Positions 1 through 10,481 of a DNA stretch of 64,000 nt are shown here, in pieces (the stretch's first letter is position 1; the number at the start of each line of letters is the position of its first letter). Under the pieces are notes generated by a model. The model did not search any database, was not told the origin of the DNA, and saw nothing but the letters and a program-made list of their open reading frames with translations. The DNA comes from Bradyrhizobium sp. WBAH42 (GTDB taxonomy: Bacteria > Pseudomonadota > Alphaproteobacteria > Rhizobiales > Xanthobacteraceae). A program made the translations under genes and the position numbers. Location: contig NZ_CP036533.1 in NCBI RefSeq assembly GCF_024585265.1, positions 1,488,001-1,552,000 of the forward strand, read 5' to 3'.

Positions 1-664
1 GCTCGGCCTTCAGCCAGATCGTGTAGAACGAGCTCAGGACCTTGTCGAAGGTCAGGGGCTCGGAGACGATGCCGCCGCCGGTTGCCAGCACCATCAGCTC
101 GTTGCGCGCCAGCAGCTGTTGCAGCGCCGCCTGCTCCATGCGGCGAAAGCCTTCCTGGCCGTAGAGCGCGATGATCTCCGCGACCGAAAGGCCGTTCTGC
201 TGCTCGACCTCCTTGTTGAGCTCGACAAAGCTCCAGCCGATCTTCTTCGCCAGCATCCGCCCAAGCGTCGACTTGCCGGCGCCGCGCAGGCCGATCAGCG
301 CGATGCCGCAGAATGGCGCGCGCCGCGGCGCGGAGGCGCTGCCCCCAGTGAGCAGATCCTTTGCTTGCGCGATCTGGCCGGGAGTCGCCTTGCGCAAGAG
401 GTCGCGAAACATCTGCCAGTCCGGCGTCGGATCGGCGCTTGGCAGCAGGTCTTCGAGATGCGCGCCCATCGCGTCGGAGACGCGGCGCAGCAGCACGATC
501 GAGACATTGCCCTTGCCGCTTTCGAGCTGCGCGATGTAGCGCTCCGAGATTCCCGACACCTTCGCGAGCACTTTGCGCGACATGCCGCGCAGCGCGCGCA
601 TGGTGCGCACACGCTGGCCGAGCTGTTCGAGGAAGTGGGATTCGGCGTCGGGACTTTCGGTCAT
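1..664 (-). CDS. boxR: BoxR-type benzoate pathway regulator (partial)
   Basis: The 221 visible codons encode an XRE-type helix-turn-helix (about residues 13-70) followed by a shikimate-kinase-like domain with the P-loop GLRGAGKST at residues 125-133. This fusion is the hallmark of the BoxR/BzdR family, repressors of benzoate genes; in Azoarcus the BoxR effector is benzoyl-CoA. The frame is open to the left edge, so the C-terminal part is cut off. The gene is divergent from the benzoate-CoA ligase gene, which fits local control of the box genes to its right. I chose the ATG at 664 because it places the helix-turn-helix near the N-terminus as in the family. The kinase-like domain is expected to bind effector rather than to make shikimate phosphate. 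Confidence 0.92.
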   Translation of the reverse strand, partial: MTESPDAESHFLEQLGQRVRTMRALRGMSRKVLAKVSGISERYIAQLESGKGNVSIVLLRRVSDAMGAHLEDLLPSADPTPDWQMFRDLLRKATPGQIAQAKDLLTGGSASAPRRAPFCGIALIGLRGAGKSTLGRMLAKKIGWSFVELNKEVEQQNGLSVAEIIALYGQEGFRRMEQAALQQLLARNELMVLATGGGIVSEPLTFDKVLSSFYTIWLKAE

Positions 665-710
665 GAGTCTTCTTTACAGGTGTCCTGCGGCGCGTTTTAA
701 TGAAACATAG

Positions 711-765
711 TGCCTGCTGGCATTGACAGCAAGCCGCCGTGGTGTCTTTCTATGAATTATAATTC
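711..765 (+). promoter_or_regulatory. boxR/bclA divergent control region
   Basis: This 115-base divergent gap carries an interrupted inverted repeat TGCC-N4-GGCA at 711-722, directly followed by a perfect TTGACA (723-728), and a perfect 12-base palindrome at 754-765 containing TATAAT (758-763). The TTGACA and TATAAT are too far apart (29 bases) to form one sigma-70 promoter, so they may belong to separate promoters or to operator DNA. The motifs are seen; their roles are inferred. Confidence 0.45.
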
Positions 766-779
766 TATATTCGGGAGAG

Positions 780-2327
780 ATGTCCGTGAGCGAGGGATCC
801 TACAACGCGGTGACCTGGCTGCTCGACCGTAACGTCGAGGAGGGCAGGGGCAGCAAGCTGGCCTTCGATGACACCGTCTCGCGGCTCACCTATGGCGAGC
901 TCCAGCAACAGACCCGGCGCGCCGCCAACATGCTGCGCCGGCTCGGCGTCCGCCGCGAGGAGCGCGTGGCGATGATCATGCTCGATACGGTCGATTTCCC
1001 GATCGTGTTCCTGGGCGCGATCCGCGCCGGCATCGTGCCGGTGCCGCTCAACACGCTGCTGACCGCGGACCAATACGCCTACATCCTCGCCGACTGCCGC
1101 GCGCGCGTGCTGTTCGTGTCCGAAGCGCTCTATCCCGTCATCAAGGACGTCGTCGGCCGCATGCCCGACCTCGAGCACGTCGTGGTCTCCGGCGCCAAGC
1201 AGAACGGCCACAAGCAGCTTGCCGAAGAGCTGGCCGCCGAGAGCGACCAGTTCACCACCGCCGCGACGCATCCGGACGAGCCGGCGTTCTGGCTGTATTC
1301 GTCGGGATCAACGGGCATGCCCAAGGGCGTGCGCCACATCCATTCCAATTTGCAGGCGACCGCCGACACCTACGCAAAACAGGTGCTCGGCATTCGCGAG
1401 AGCGACGTGTGTCTCTCCGCGGCGAAATTGTTCTTCGCCTATGGCCTCGGCAATGCGCTGACCTTTCCGATGTCGGTCGGCGCCAGCGTGATCCTCAACA
1501 GCGAGCGGCCGACCCCGGCGCGCATGTTCGACCTGATGAACCGCTACAATCCCTCGATCTTCTACGGCGTGCCGACGCTGTTCGCGGCGATGCTCAATGA
1601 CGAGACGATGAAGAGCGAGCGCGGCGGCAAGGCGTTGCGCATCTGCACCTCCGCGGGCGAGGCGCTGCCGGAATCGGTCGGCAACAGTTGGAAGGCACGC
1701 TTTAACGTCGACATCCTCGACGGCGTCGGCTCGACCGAGCTGTTGCACATTTTTCTCTCGAACGCGCCCGGCGACATCAAATACGGCTCGTCCGGCAAGC
1801 CGGTGCCGGGCTATGCGGTGCGGCTCGTCAACGAAGCCGGGCAGGATGTTGCCGACGGCGAAGTCGGCGAGCTCCTGGTCGATGCGCCCTCGGCCGGCGA
1901 AGGCTACTGGAACCAGCGTCACAAGAGCCGCCGAACCTTCGAGGGACCGTGGACCCGCACCGGCGACAAATATGTCCGTGACGCGGATGGCCGCTACACC
2001 TTCTGCGGCCGCGCCGACGACATGTTCAAGGTCTCCGGCATCTGGGTCTCGCCGTTCGAAGTGGAGAGCGCGCTGATCACGCATCCGGCGGTGCTGGAAG
2101 CTGCCGTCGTGCCCGAGGCCGATCCGGAAGGACTCCTAAAGCCCAAGGCCTTCGTCGTGCTGCGCCCTGGCGCCAAGACGACGGATTTGCAGGAGATGCT
2201 CAAGGAGCACGTCAAGCAGAAGATAGGCCCCTGGAAATATCCGCGCTGGATCGACGTGGTGGACTCGCTGCCGAAAACGGCGACCGGCAAGATCCAGCGG
2301 TTCAAGCTGCGGGAAGGGGCGCATTGA
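780..2327 (+). CDS. bclA: Benzoate-CoA ligase
   Basis: This 515-residue acyl-adenylate-forming enzyme should activate benzoate to benzoyl-CoA with ATP in the cytoplasm, the first step of the box pathway. The AMP-binding motif YSSGSTGMPKG lies near residues 173-183, the TGDKY segment is in the C-terminal half, and the catalytic lysine motif PKTATGKIQR is at the end. Length and ends fit benzoate-CoA ligases. The ATG at 780 follows the ribosome site CGGGAGAG. The neighbouring boxR, boxC and boxB make benzoate, rather than another aryl acid, the likely substrate. Confidence 0.93.
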   Translation: MSVSEGSYNAVTWLLDRNVEEGRGSKLAFDDTVSRLTYGELQQQTRRAANMLRRLGVRREERVAMIMLDTVDFPIVFLGAIRAGIVPVPLNTLLTADQYAYILADCRARVLFVSEALYPVIKDVVGRMPDLEHVVVSGAKQNGHKQLAEELAAESDQFTTAATHPDEPAFWLYSSGSTGMPKGVRHIHSNLQATADTYAKQVLGIRESDVCLSAAKLFFAYGLGNALTFPMSVGASVILNSERPTPARMFDLMNRYNPSIFYGVPTLFAAMLNDETMKSERGGKALRICTSAGEALPESVGNSWKARFNVDILDGVGSTELLHIFLSNAPGDIKYGSSGKPVPGYAVRLVNEAGQDVADGEVGELLVDAPSAGEGYWNQRHKSRRTFEGPWTRTGDKYVRDADGRYTFCGRADDMFKVSGIWVSPFEVESALITHPAVLEAAVVPEADPEGLLKPKAFVVLRPGAKTTDLQEMLKEHVKQKIGPWKYPRWIDVVDSLPKTATGKIQRFKLREGAH

Positions 2328-2344
2328 GCGTGTGGCGCTTGCTT

Positions 2345-2512
2345 ACCCTCCCCTGGAGGGGGAGGGTCGGCACGCGATCGAGCGTAGCGAGACGCGTGAC
2401 GGGGTGGGGTGATCTCTCCACACGGGCACTGCATCTGCGGAGAGATCACCCCACCCCGCTTCACATCTCGCTGCGCTCGCTGTGAATCGACCCTCCCCCT
2501 CCAGGGGAGGGT
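2345..2512. repeat. Nested inverted repeat between bclA and hydrolase
   Basis: Two nested perfect inverted repeats: 25-base outer arms at 2345-2369 and 2488-2512, and 19-base inner arms at 2401-2419 and 2439-2457. The RNA could fold into a long double hairpin. It looks like one of the dispersed palindromic elements of this genome and occupies most of the gap between bclA and the hydrolase gene. It has no coding capacity I can support. Confidence 0.85.
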
Positions 2513-2550
2513 GAGCATCTCGGCATTTGGCTAGGAATGGGAATTCGACC

Positions 2551-3363
2551 ATGACCCAACTCACCCCCACCGGCTTCCTCGGCATCGGCGGCGCCAGCCT
2601 CGAATACAAATGGCTCGCGCCGCTGGTCCCCGACGCCCCTACCATCGTCATGCTGCATGAAGGCCTCGGCTCCGTCGGCCTCTGGGGCGATTTCCCGGAG
2701 AAGCTCCAGCAGGCCACGGGCGCGGGCATCTTCGCCTATTCGCGCGCAGGCTATGGCCAGTCCAGCCCGGTCGCGCTGCCGCGGCCACTCGACTACATGC
2801 ACCGCGAGGCGCTGGACGTGCTGCCGAAGCTGCTCGATGCGATTCAGTTCAAGCGCGGCCTCCTGCTCGGCCATTCCGATGGTGCCTCGATCGCCACCAT
2901 CTATGCCGGGGCGCATCAGGATCATCGCCTCAACGGCCTCGTGCTGATCGCGCCGCACTTCATCGTCGAGGACATCTCGGTCAAATCGATCGCCACGATC
3001 AAGACGACGTTCGAGACCACGGACCTCAGGTCAAAGCTCGCGCGCTGGCACAAGGACGTCGACAACGCCTTCCAGGGCTGGAACGACGCCTGGCTCGATC
3101 CGAAATTCCGCGATTGGGATATCTCCGAATACCTCGCCTACATCCGCGTGCCCGTCATGATCGTGCAGGGCGCGGACGATCAATATGGGACGCTGCGCCA
3201 GGCCGAGATCGCGCAGGAGGAATGTTACTGCCCGGTCGACCTGAATGTCTTTGCCGGCGCGGCGCATTCCCCCCATCGCGAGGCCCCGGGACCCACCCTC
3301 GATGCCATCACGCAGTTCGCAAAGGCCGCCTTGCGGGACGATCCAGGGCTTCAGGCCGCATGA
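2551..3363 (+). CDS. Alpha/beta hydrolase of the box cluster
   Basis: A 270-residue alpha/beta-fold hydrolase. The nucleophile elbow GHSDG is at residues 107-111 (Ser109), an acid in GADDQYG near 209-210, and the histidine in AAHSPH at 239 or 242, so the triad is complete. No signal peptide is present, so it should be cytoplasmic. Its position between the ligase and boxC suggests a hydrolytic role in the benzoyl-CoA route, such as thioester or epoxide clean-up, but the substrate is unknown. The ATG at 2551 has GGAATGGGAA upstream; a TTG at 2527 is a less likely start. Confidence 0.8.
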   Translation: MTQLTPTGFLGIGGASLEYKWLAPLVPDAPTIVMLHEGLGSVGLWGDFPEKLQQATGAGIFAYSRAGYGQSSPVALPRPLDYMHREALDVLPKLLDAIQFKRGLLLGHSDGASIATIYAGAHQDHRLNGLVLIAPHFIVEDISVKSIATIKTTFETTDLRSKLARWHKDVDNAFQGWNDAWLDPKFRDWDISEYLAYIRVPVMIVQGADDQYGTLRQAEIAQEECYCPVDLNVFAGAAHSPHREAPGPTLDAITQFAKAALRDDPGLQAA

Positions 3364-3389
3364 GGCGCATGCGATCGAGATGAAGCAAA

Positions 3390-3465
3390 GTGCATGTGAG
3401 TCCGAGATTCGGGCTAGACTGACTGGGCTAGATGCACTATTGTGCATCTAACGCTCGAAATGCAT
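3390..3465 (+). promoter_or_regulatory. Candidate BoxR operator before boxC
   Basis: Four TGCA elements occur in 76 bases at 3391, 3433, 3443 and 3461. The middle two form TGCA-N6-TGCA inside a perfect inverted repeat, TAGATGCAC-TATT-GTGCATCTA, at 3429-3450. TGCA repeats of this kind are what I recall for operators of the BzdR/BoxR family in Azoarcus. The site lies 37 bases before the boxC start. The repeat is seen; binding by BoxR is inferred. Confidence 0.65.
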
Positions 3466-3486
3466 AACCAAGCTTAAGGGTGGCTC

Positions 3487-5175
3487 ATGGCCGGGGAAGA
3501 TCGGCGCCTCGCAGGCGGCGCGACATTCATCGATTTCCAGACCGAACCGTCCCGCTACAAGCATTGGAAGCTCGCGGTCGAGGGCGACGTCGCGACGTTG
3601 ACCATGGACGTCGACGAGAATGGCGGCCTGTTCGAGGGCTATTTGCTCAAGCTCAATTCCTACGATCTCGGCGTCGACATCGAGCTGGCCGACGCGGTCC
3701 AGCGCCTGCGCTTCGAGCATCCCGAGGTGAAGGTCGTCCTGCTGCGCTCGGCCAAGAACCGCGTGTTCTGCGCCGGGGCCAACATCCGCATGCTCGCGGG
3801 CTCCACGCATGCCCACAAGGTGAACTTCTGCAAGTTCACCAACGAGACCCGCAACGGCATGGAAGATTCTTCGGAGAATTCCGGCCAGCGTTTCATCACC
3901 GTCGTGAACGGCTCCGCCGCCGGCGGCGGCTATGAGCTGGCGCTCGCGACCGATCACATCATCCTCGCCGACGACGGCTCGTCCGCCGTAGCGCTGCCCG
4001 AAGTGCCGCTGCTCGCGGTGCTGCCGGGCACCGGCGGTCTGACGCGCGTCGTCGACAAGCGCAAGGTGCGCCGCGATCACGCCGATGTCTTCTGCACCAT
4101 CGAGGAAGGCGTGAAGGGCAAGCGCGCCGTGCAATGGCGCCTCGTCGACGAGATCGCGCCGAACTCCAAGCTCGAGGCCAAGATCGCCGAGCGCGCCGAG
4201 GAGTTTGCGGCGGCCTCGACCCGCAAGGGCAGCGGCAAGGGCATCGCGCTGACGCCGCTCAAGCGTCTGATCGACCAAAACAGCATCCGCTACGGCCTCG
4301 TCACCGTCGACATCGATCGCACCGCCCGCATCGCCACCATCTCCATCAAGGCGCCGGAGACCGCGCCGCCCGCCGACATCGACGGCATGATGGCGCAAGG
4401 CGCCTCGTTCTGGCCGCTGCAGGTGGCGCGCGAGCTCGACGACGCCATCCTGCACTTACGCATCAACGAGCTCGAGATCGCCATGCTCGTCTTCAAGAGC
4501 CATGGCGACCGCGCCCATGTGCTCGCCAGCGATGCTTTCCTCGAAGCCAACAAGGCGCATTGGCTGGTCAACGAGATCAGGCATTACTGGAAGCGCGTGC
4601 TCAAGCGCGTCGACGTCACCTCGCGCACGCTGGTGACGCTGGTCGAGCCCGGCTCCTGCTTTGCCGGCACGCTCGCCGAGCTCGTCTTCGCCGCCGACCG
4701 CTCCTACATGTTGATCGGCACGCGCCAGGGCGACAACCGCCCGCCGCCCTCGATCGAACTGTCCGCGATGAATTTCGGCCCGTATCCGATGAGCCATGGC
4801 CTGACGCGGCTGCAATCGCGCTTCCAGGCCGACCCGTCCGATCTGGAGCGCGCGGAAGCGACGCTCGGCACCAGCCTCGATGCCGAGCAGGCCGAAGAGC
4901 TCGGCCTCGTCACCTTCGCGCTCGACGACATCGATTGGGACGACGAGGTCCGCGTGTTTCTCGAGGAGCGCGCCAGCTTCTCGCCCGACAGCCTCACCGG
5001 CATGGAAGCGAGCCTGCGCTTCGTCGGCCCCGAGACGATGGAATCGAAGATCTTCGCCCGCCTCACCGCCTGGCAGAACTGGATCTTCCAGCGCCCGAAC
5101 GCCGTCGGCGAGGAAGGCGCGCTGCGCCGCTACGGCAGCGGCCAGAAGCCGAAATTCGATATGACGCGGGTTTAA
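3487..5175 (+). CDS. boxC: 2,3-epoxybenzoyl-CoA dihydrolase BoxC
   Basis: This 562-residue protein belongs to the enoyl-CoA hydratase superfamily and matches BoxC in length and features. BoxC opens 2,3-epoxybenzoyl-CoA, releasing formate and giving 3,4-didehydroadipyl-CoA semialdehyde. The crotonase region near residues 75-160 contains KNRVFCAGANIRML and the oxyanion stretch NGSAAGGGYELALATDH. The protein is about twice the size of a normal hydratase because BoxC carries two crotonase-like halves. AAGGGTGG precedes the ATG at 3487. It is followed by boxB after a dispersed repeat. Confidence 0.93.
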   Translation: MAGEDRRLAGGATFIDFQTEPSRYKHWKLAVEGDVATLTMDVDENGGLFEGYLLKLNSYDLGVDIELADAVQRLRFEHPEVKVVLLRSAKNRVFCAGANIRMLAGSTHAHKVNFCKFTNETRNGMEDSSENSGQRFITVVNGSAAGGGYELALATDHIILADDGSSAVALPEVPLLAVLPGTGGLTRVVDKRKVRRDHADVFCTIEEGVKGKRAVQWRLVDEIAPNSKLEAKIAERAEEFAAASTRKGSGKGIALTPLKRLIDQNSIRYGLVTVDIDRTARIATISIKAPETAPPADIDGMMAQGASFWPLQVARELDDAILHLRINELEIAMLVFKSHGDRAHVLASDAFLEANKAHWLVNEIRHYWKRVLKRVDVTSRTLVTLVEPGSCFAGTLAELVFAADRSYMLIGTRQGDNRPPPSIELSAMNFGPYPMSHGLTRLQSRFQADPSDLERAEATLGTSLDAEQAEELGLVTFALDDIDWDDEVRVFLEERASFSPDSLTGMEASLRFVGPETMESKIFARLTAWQNWIFQRPNAVGEEGALRRYGSGQKPKFDMTRV

Positions 5176-5185
5176 TGACGATCCT

Positions 5186-5305
5186 GTCCCGGGCGCGCTG
5201 CGGCATGCAATGCCGCTGCGCAGAACCGGGACCCAGAGCGACCAGACGATGGGTCCCGGCTCTGCAGCGCACCGCTTCGCGCTCGCAGCGTCCGGGACAC
5301 GGGAC
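5186..5305. repeat. Dispersed palindromic repeat, family A copy 1
   Basis: This imperfect palindrome starts with GTCCCGGGCGCGC and ends with CCGGGACACGGGAC, with CCGGGACCC and GGGTCCCGG inside. Related copies occur at 17048-17190 and 57296-57440. It fills the boxC-boxB gap inside a likely operon and ends just before the boxB ribosome site. Confidence 0.75.
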
Positions 5306-5323
5306 AGACCAAGGAGCACGGCC

Positions 5324-6775
<1,452 letters not shown>

Positions 6776-6815
6776 CGGCTGCTAGCGAGATGCGATGGCC
6801 GCGCCACGCACTCAC

Positions 6816-6922
6816 TGTCATCGCCCGGCCTTGACCGGGCGATCCAGTATTCCAGAGACTGTCGTCATAGAGCCGCGAGGCCGCGGCGTACTGGATGCCC
6901 CGGTCAAGCCGGGGCATGACAG
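6816..6922. repeat. Dispersed palindromic repeat, family B copy 1
   Basis: Two hairpins, each with CCGG-TCAA-CCGG-like cores, bracket the sequences GATCCAGTA and TACTGGAT. Ends are TGTCATCGCCCGG and CCGGGGCATGACAG. Copies at 32441-32608 and 60732-60834 share the layout. It sits in the convergent gap between boxB and the SDR gene. Confidence 0.75.
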
Positions 6923-6960
6923 CGGAGTATGAGGCGAGAGCGGAGTACCGATCGCCTCCT

Positions 6961-7770
6961 TCAGCTATCCCATCCGCTGCCCTTGATCCCCGCATTCGCA
7001 TAGACGATGCCGCCGTCCACCGCGATGGTGTTGCCGACAACGTAGTCGCCCGCGCGCGAGGCGAGATAGATCGCAGCGCCCGCCATGTCTTCATCGGTGC
7101 CGATGCGACCCGCGGGCACGCGCGTTGCGACCTCGTCGCCGTGATCGCGCGCGGCGCGGTTCATGTCGGATTTGAATGGCCCCGGGGCGATGGCGCTGAC
7201 CACGACATGGTCGGGGATCAGCTTCACCGCCATGCGCCGGGTCAGATGGATCAGCCCGGCCTTGCTCGCGGCGTAGGAGTAGGTCTCCATCGGATTGACG
7301 AAGATACCGTCGATCGAGGCGATGTTGATCACTTTCGCCGGCCGCTCTGCGCTTGCCGCCGCGCGCAACGGGCCGGCCAGCGCCTTGGTCAGGAAGAACG
7401 GCGCCTTGACGTTGAGGTTCATCACCTTGTCCCAGCCGCTCTCCGGGAATTCGTCGAACTCGGCGCCCCAGGCCGCGCCGGCATTGTTGACGAGGATGTC
7501 GAGTCTGGGCTCCAGCCTGATGATCTCGCCGGCGAGCCTGTTGCAGCCTTCGATGCTCGAAATGTCGATCGGCAGCGCGATGCATTCGCCGTCATATTGC
7601 GCGCTGAGCTCCTTGGCGGTCTCCTCGCACGGTCCGGCCTTGCGCGCGGTGATGTAGACCTTCGCCGCGCCGGCGCTGAGAAATCCCGCCGCGATCATCC
7701 TGCCGATGCCGCGCGAGCCGCCGGTCACCAGCGCGATGCGCCCTTGGAGCGAGAACAGATCGTTGAACAT
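6961..7770 (-). CDS. SDR family NAD(P)-dependent oxidoreductase
   Basis: This is a 269-residue classical short-chain dehydrogenase. The cofactor motif TGGSRGIG is at residues 16-23, NNAG at 95-98, the catalytic Ser at 152, and YSYAASK gives Tyr166 and Lys170, so it should be active. The substrate cannot be told from sequence. The ATG at 7770 follows AAGGGAGGAACAC, a strong ribosome site, so the in-frame extension to 7845 is not used. It is convergent with boxB, so membership of the benzoate pathway is not implied. Confidence 0.88.
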   Translation of the reverse strand: MFNDLFSLQGRIALVTGGSRGIGRMIAAGFLSAGAAKVYITARKAGPCEETAKELSAQYDGECIALPIDISSIEGCNRLAGEIIRLEPRLDILVNNAGAAWGAEFDEFPESGWDKVMNLNVKAPFFLTKALAGPLRAAASAERPAKVINIASIDGIFVNPMETYSYAASKAGLIHLTRRMAVKLIPDHVVVSAIAPGPFKSDMNRAARDHGDEVATRVPAGRIGTDEDMAGAAIYLASRAGDYVVGNTIAVDGGIVYANAGIKGSGWDS

Positions 7771-7861
7771 GTGTTCCTCCCTTGGTTGCCGCTGGTTGTG
7801 GGCGGAGCGGGGAGGGGAGTCAAGGAAGGGCGCGCTTGCCCTCACGTGTGCAGAATGAGGC

Positions 7862-8920
7862 CTACGCCGCCGCGATGCGACGGAAGCCGTTCCACATCGC
7901 TGTCGCGGCGCCCGAGGTCAGCACCGGCAAGATCCGCGCGTCCTGATAATTGCCGTTGAGCGAGACGCGGGGCAGCGCGGTCATGTAGTCGGCGCTCTCC
8001 GCGAACAGCATGCCGGGCCGTGTCGTCACCGCGGTCTTGAAGCCGGCGGATGCGGCAAGGGCGAATTCGCGCGCGCCCGCGGCGTCGCGGTCGCCATAGG
8101 GATAGGCGAGGTGCAGCACGGGGCGCTCCAGCACCTGCTCGATCCGCGCGCGGCTCGTGGCCATCTCCTGCGCGGCGATGTCTTCCGCCTGCTTGGCGAG
8201 ATTGCAATGGCTGACGCTGTGCGCGCCGATCGTGACCAGCGGATCGGCGGCAAAGGACTTGAGCTCGGCCCAGGACAGGCAGAAGCTGCGGCACAGCGCT
8301 TCCATGTCGACGCCGTAGGCCGTGCACAGCGCCCCGATCTCGCGCGCAAGATCGTGCTCGCCCGGCAGCGCGCGCAGCCAGTCGTGCAGGCGGTCGAACG
8401 CCGCCTGCTTCGCCGCAATCGTGGTCGCATCGAGCCGCAGCGCGGAATTGCCGATCTGGACGTCGATCTGGTCGGTCTTGGCGATCACGGCCTCCAGCGC
8501 CGTCCACCACAATCGCCCGGTCCCGTCGGCAAAATCGCTTGCGACATAGACCGCCAGCGGCGCGTCAAATTCGCGCAGCACCGGCAGGGCGTAATGCAGA
8601 TTGTCGCGATAACCGTCGTCGAGGGTGAAGGCGGCGAAGCGGCGGTCGAACCGGCCTTCCACCAGCCGCTCATGCAGCTCGTCCATGCTGACGATGTCGA
8701 TGTCGCGCGAGCGCAAATGGCACAGCGTGGCGCGCAGGAATTCTGGGGTGACCTCGAGATGCCGGTTCGGCTGGAACGCGGCCTCGCGCGCCGGCCGCAC
8801 GTGGTGCAGCATGAAAATGGCGCCGACGCCCGACAAAAGCGGGCGCAACAGGTGGTGCGCCCCGCTGAAATAGAGAGCTCCCAGCCCGGCGCGGATGACG
8901 TTGTTACGCAGTTGTTTCAT
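7862..8920 (-). CDS. Polysaccharide deacetylase family protein
   Basis: This 352-residue protein carries a NodB-type carbohydrate esterase 4 domain. TLDDGYRDN (about residue 100) provides the catalytic and metal-binding aspartates, and GAHSVSHCNL the metal-binding HxxxH histidines. Such enzymes remove N- or O-acetyl groups from surface polysaccharides or peptidoglycan. The N-terminus has a weakly hydrophobic stretch (about residues 10-38) but no clear cleavable signal, so location is uncertain. It is transcribed towards the SDR gene, 91 bases away. The exact polymer is unknown; there is no evidence that it is the Nod-factor enzyme NodB. Confidence 0.85.
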   Translation of the reverse strand: MKQLRNNVIRAGLGALYFSGAHHLLRPLLSGVGAIFMLHHVRPAREAAFQPNRHLEVTPEFLRATLCHLRSRDIDIVSMDELHERLVEGRFDRRFAAFTLDDGYRDNLHYALPVLREFDAPLAVYVASDFADGTGRLWWTALEAVIAKTDQIDVQIGNSALRLDATTIAAKQAAFDRLHDWLRALPGEHDLAREIGALCTAYGVDMEALCRSFCLSWAELKSFAADPLVTIGAHSVSHCNLAKQAEDIAAQEMATSRARIEQVLERPVLHLAYPYGDRDAAGAREFALAASAGFKTAVTTRPGMLFAESADYMTALPRVSLNGNYQDARILPVLTSGAATAMWNGFRRIAAA

Positions 8921-9084
8921 GACCGGGTGGGGGACTTTGGCATTCCGCCCTCAACTTACGGAAGAACCCTTGAAGAAAAAGTTATTCCAATTGTCCCACC
9001 CGGGCCTTCGGAACAGTGCCATTTCCGGTTTGACAGCCTGCCAAGGGTTTGTTTTGTCTCCGTTTCCAGAGTTCGGGTCGTCGA

Positions 9085-10479
9085 ATGCAGAAGCTTTTCT
9101 CGTGGGCCGGTAAATGGTGGCCGGGGCTCATCCCCCTTGCCGTCATGTGGGGATTTGCGGCCTGGAATAACACCTTACCGGTCGAGGCCGATCTGTCGGC
9201 CCGCAGCTCGGCTGCGCTGAAGGACACCGTTCTGGACAAGACCCGGATCGCGGTTGACGGCCGCGACGTCAGCCTGGCCGCGGACGCCTTCTCCGAGGAG
9301 GGGCGCCGCGACGCGGTGATGGCTGTCGAAACCGTGCCCGGCGTGCGGCTGGTCGACGACCGGACCCGTCTCGTTCCTGAGGCCAAGCCCTTCGTCTGGA
9401 ACGCCGAGCGCGACGTGGTGCGGGTGACGCTGTCGGGCTCCGCGCCGCTGCCGTCGATGAAGGGTCGGCTGACCGAGGCGGCCCGAAAGGAAGTCGGCGG
9501 CGTCGAAGTCGCCGACCAGATGGGGCTGGCGCGCGGGGCGCCACCGCGGTTCGAGGCCGCCGCGATGCTGCTGCTCGATCAGATCGGCAAGCTGAAGGAC
9601 GGCAAGATCACGATCACGGACACCAAGGTCAACCTGTCGGGCATGGCGCGCGAGCTCGGCGGCCGCGAGGCAATCGCGGCTGCGCTGAAGAACCTGCCCG
9701 AGGGCTTTTCGATCGCCGCCAACGAGATCAAGGCGCCGCCCTACATCTTCCAGGCCTACAAGGATCCGGTAGCTGCGACGGTGACGCTCACCGGCTACGT
9801 TCCTGACAACAACGTCCACGCCGCAATTGCCACCAGCGCCTCGCGAAAGTTCTTCACCGAAAAGGTCGTCGACAATCTCAAGGCCAGCATCGGCGCACCC
9901 GGCTCCTTCAACACGGCCGTCGTCGCCGCGCTCGGCGCGCTGTCGCGGCTGTCGACCGGCACGCTCGTCGTCTCCGACCGCGAGGTGAAGCTCTCGGGCG
10001 ATGCGCTCTACGAAGGCGCCGCCAACGAGATCCGCGCAGGCCTCGGCAAGGACTTCCCGAAGAACTGGCAATACAAGCCGGAGATCACGGTGAAGCCCGC
10101 CGCAGGCCCGGTCGACGGTACCGTGTGCCAGCAATTGTTCTCGGAGCTTCTGACCAAGGGCAAGATCCGCTTCGCCAACAAGCGCGCGGACATCGATCCC
10201 GATTCGGCCGGCATCCTCGATCGTCTCATCGAGACGGCGCTGCGCTGCCCCACCACCAATATCGAGGTCGCCGGACATACCGACGCCGATGGCGAGGATT
10301 CCTTCAACCAGGCTCTCTCGGAAAAGCGCGCTCAAGCAGTGATCGACTATCTGGTCAGAGCGGGCCTGCCGGCCAGCCGTTTCACCGCGGTCGGCCATGG
10401 CAGCACGCAGCCCGTCGCCGGCAACGACACCGATGAAGGCAAGGCGCAGAACCGCCGCATCGAATTTCTGGTGAGGTGA
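9085..10479 (+). CDS. BON/OmpA family envelope protein
   Basis: This 464-residue protein has a short cytoplasmic start, one membrane segment (WWPGLIPLAVMWGFAAW, about residues 10-26), a middle region resembling repeated BON-like folds, and a C-terminal OmpA domain with the peptidoglycan-binding signature NIEVAGHTDADG and NRRIEF. It is probably anchored in the inner membrane and binds peptidoglycan. The layout resembles the mycobacterial ArfA protein. I chose the ATG at 9085; the frame opens earlier only through a TTG at 9049. The next gene starts 3 bases after the stop, so the two probably act together. Confidence 0.82.
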   Translation: MQKLFSWAGKWWPGLIPLAVMWGFAAWNNTLPVEADLSARSSAALKDTVLDKTRIAVDGRDVSLAADAFSEEGRRDAVMAVETVPGVRLVDDRTRLVPEAKPFVWNAERDVVRVTLSGSAPLPSMKGRLTEAARKEVGGVEVADQMGLARGAPPRFEAAAMLLLDQIGKLKDGKITITDTKVNLSGMARELGGREAIAAALKNLPEGFSIAANEIKAPPYIFQAYKDPVAATVTLTGYVPDNNVHAAIATSASRKFFTEKVVDNLKASIGAPGSFNTAVVAALGALSRLSTGTLVVSDREVKLSGDALYEGAANEIRAGLGKDFPKNWQYKPEITVKPAAGPVDGTVCQQLFSELLTKGKIRFANKRADIDPDSAGILDRLIETALRCPTTNIEVAGHTDADGEDSFNQALSEKRAQAVIDYLVRAGLPASRFTAVGHGSTQPVAGNDTDEGKAQNRRIEFLVR

Positions 10480-10481
10480 CG

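Noticed and set aside
723..763. Single sigma-70 promoter made of TTGACA and TATAAT before bclA
   Set aside because: The 29-base spacing is far too long; the motifs are reported separately.
7862..8920. Possible Nod-factor deacetylase NodB
   Set aside because: Only the general NodB fold is shared; the protein is longer than NodB, and no other nod gene or nod box is present.
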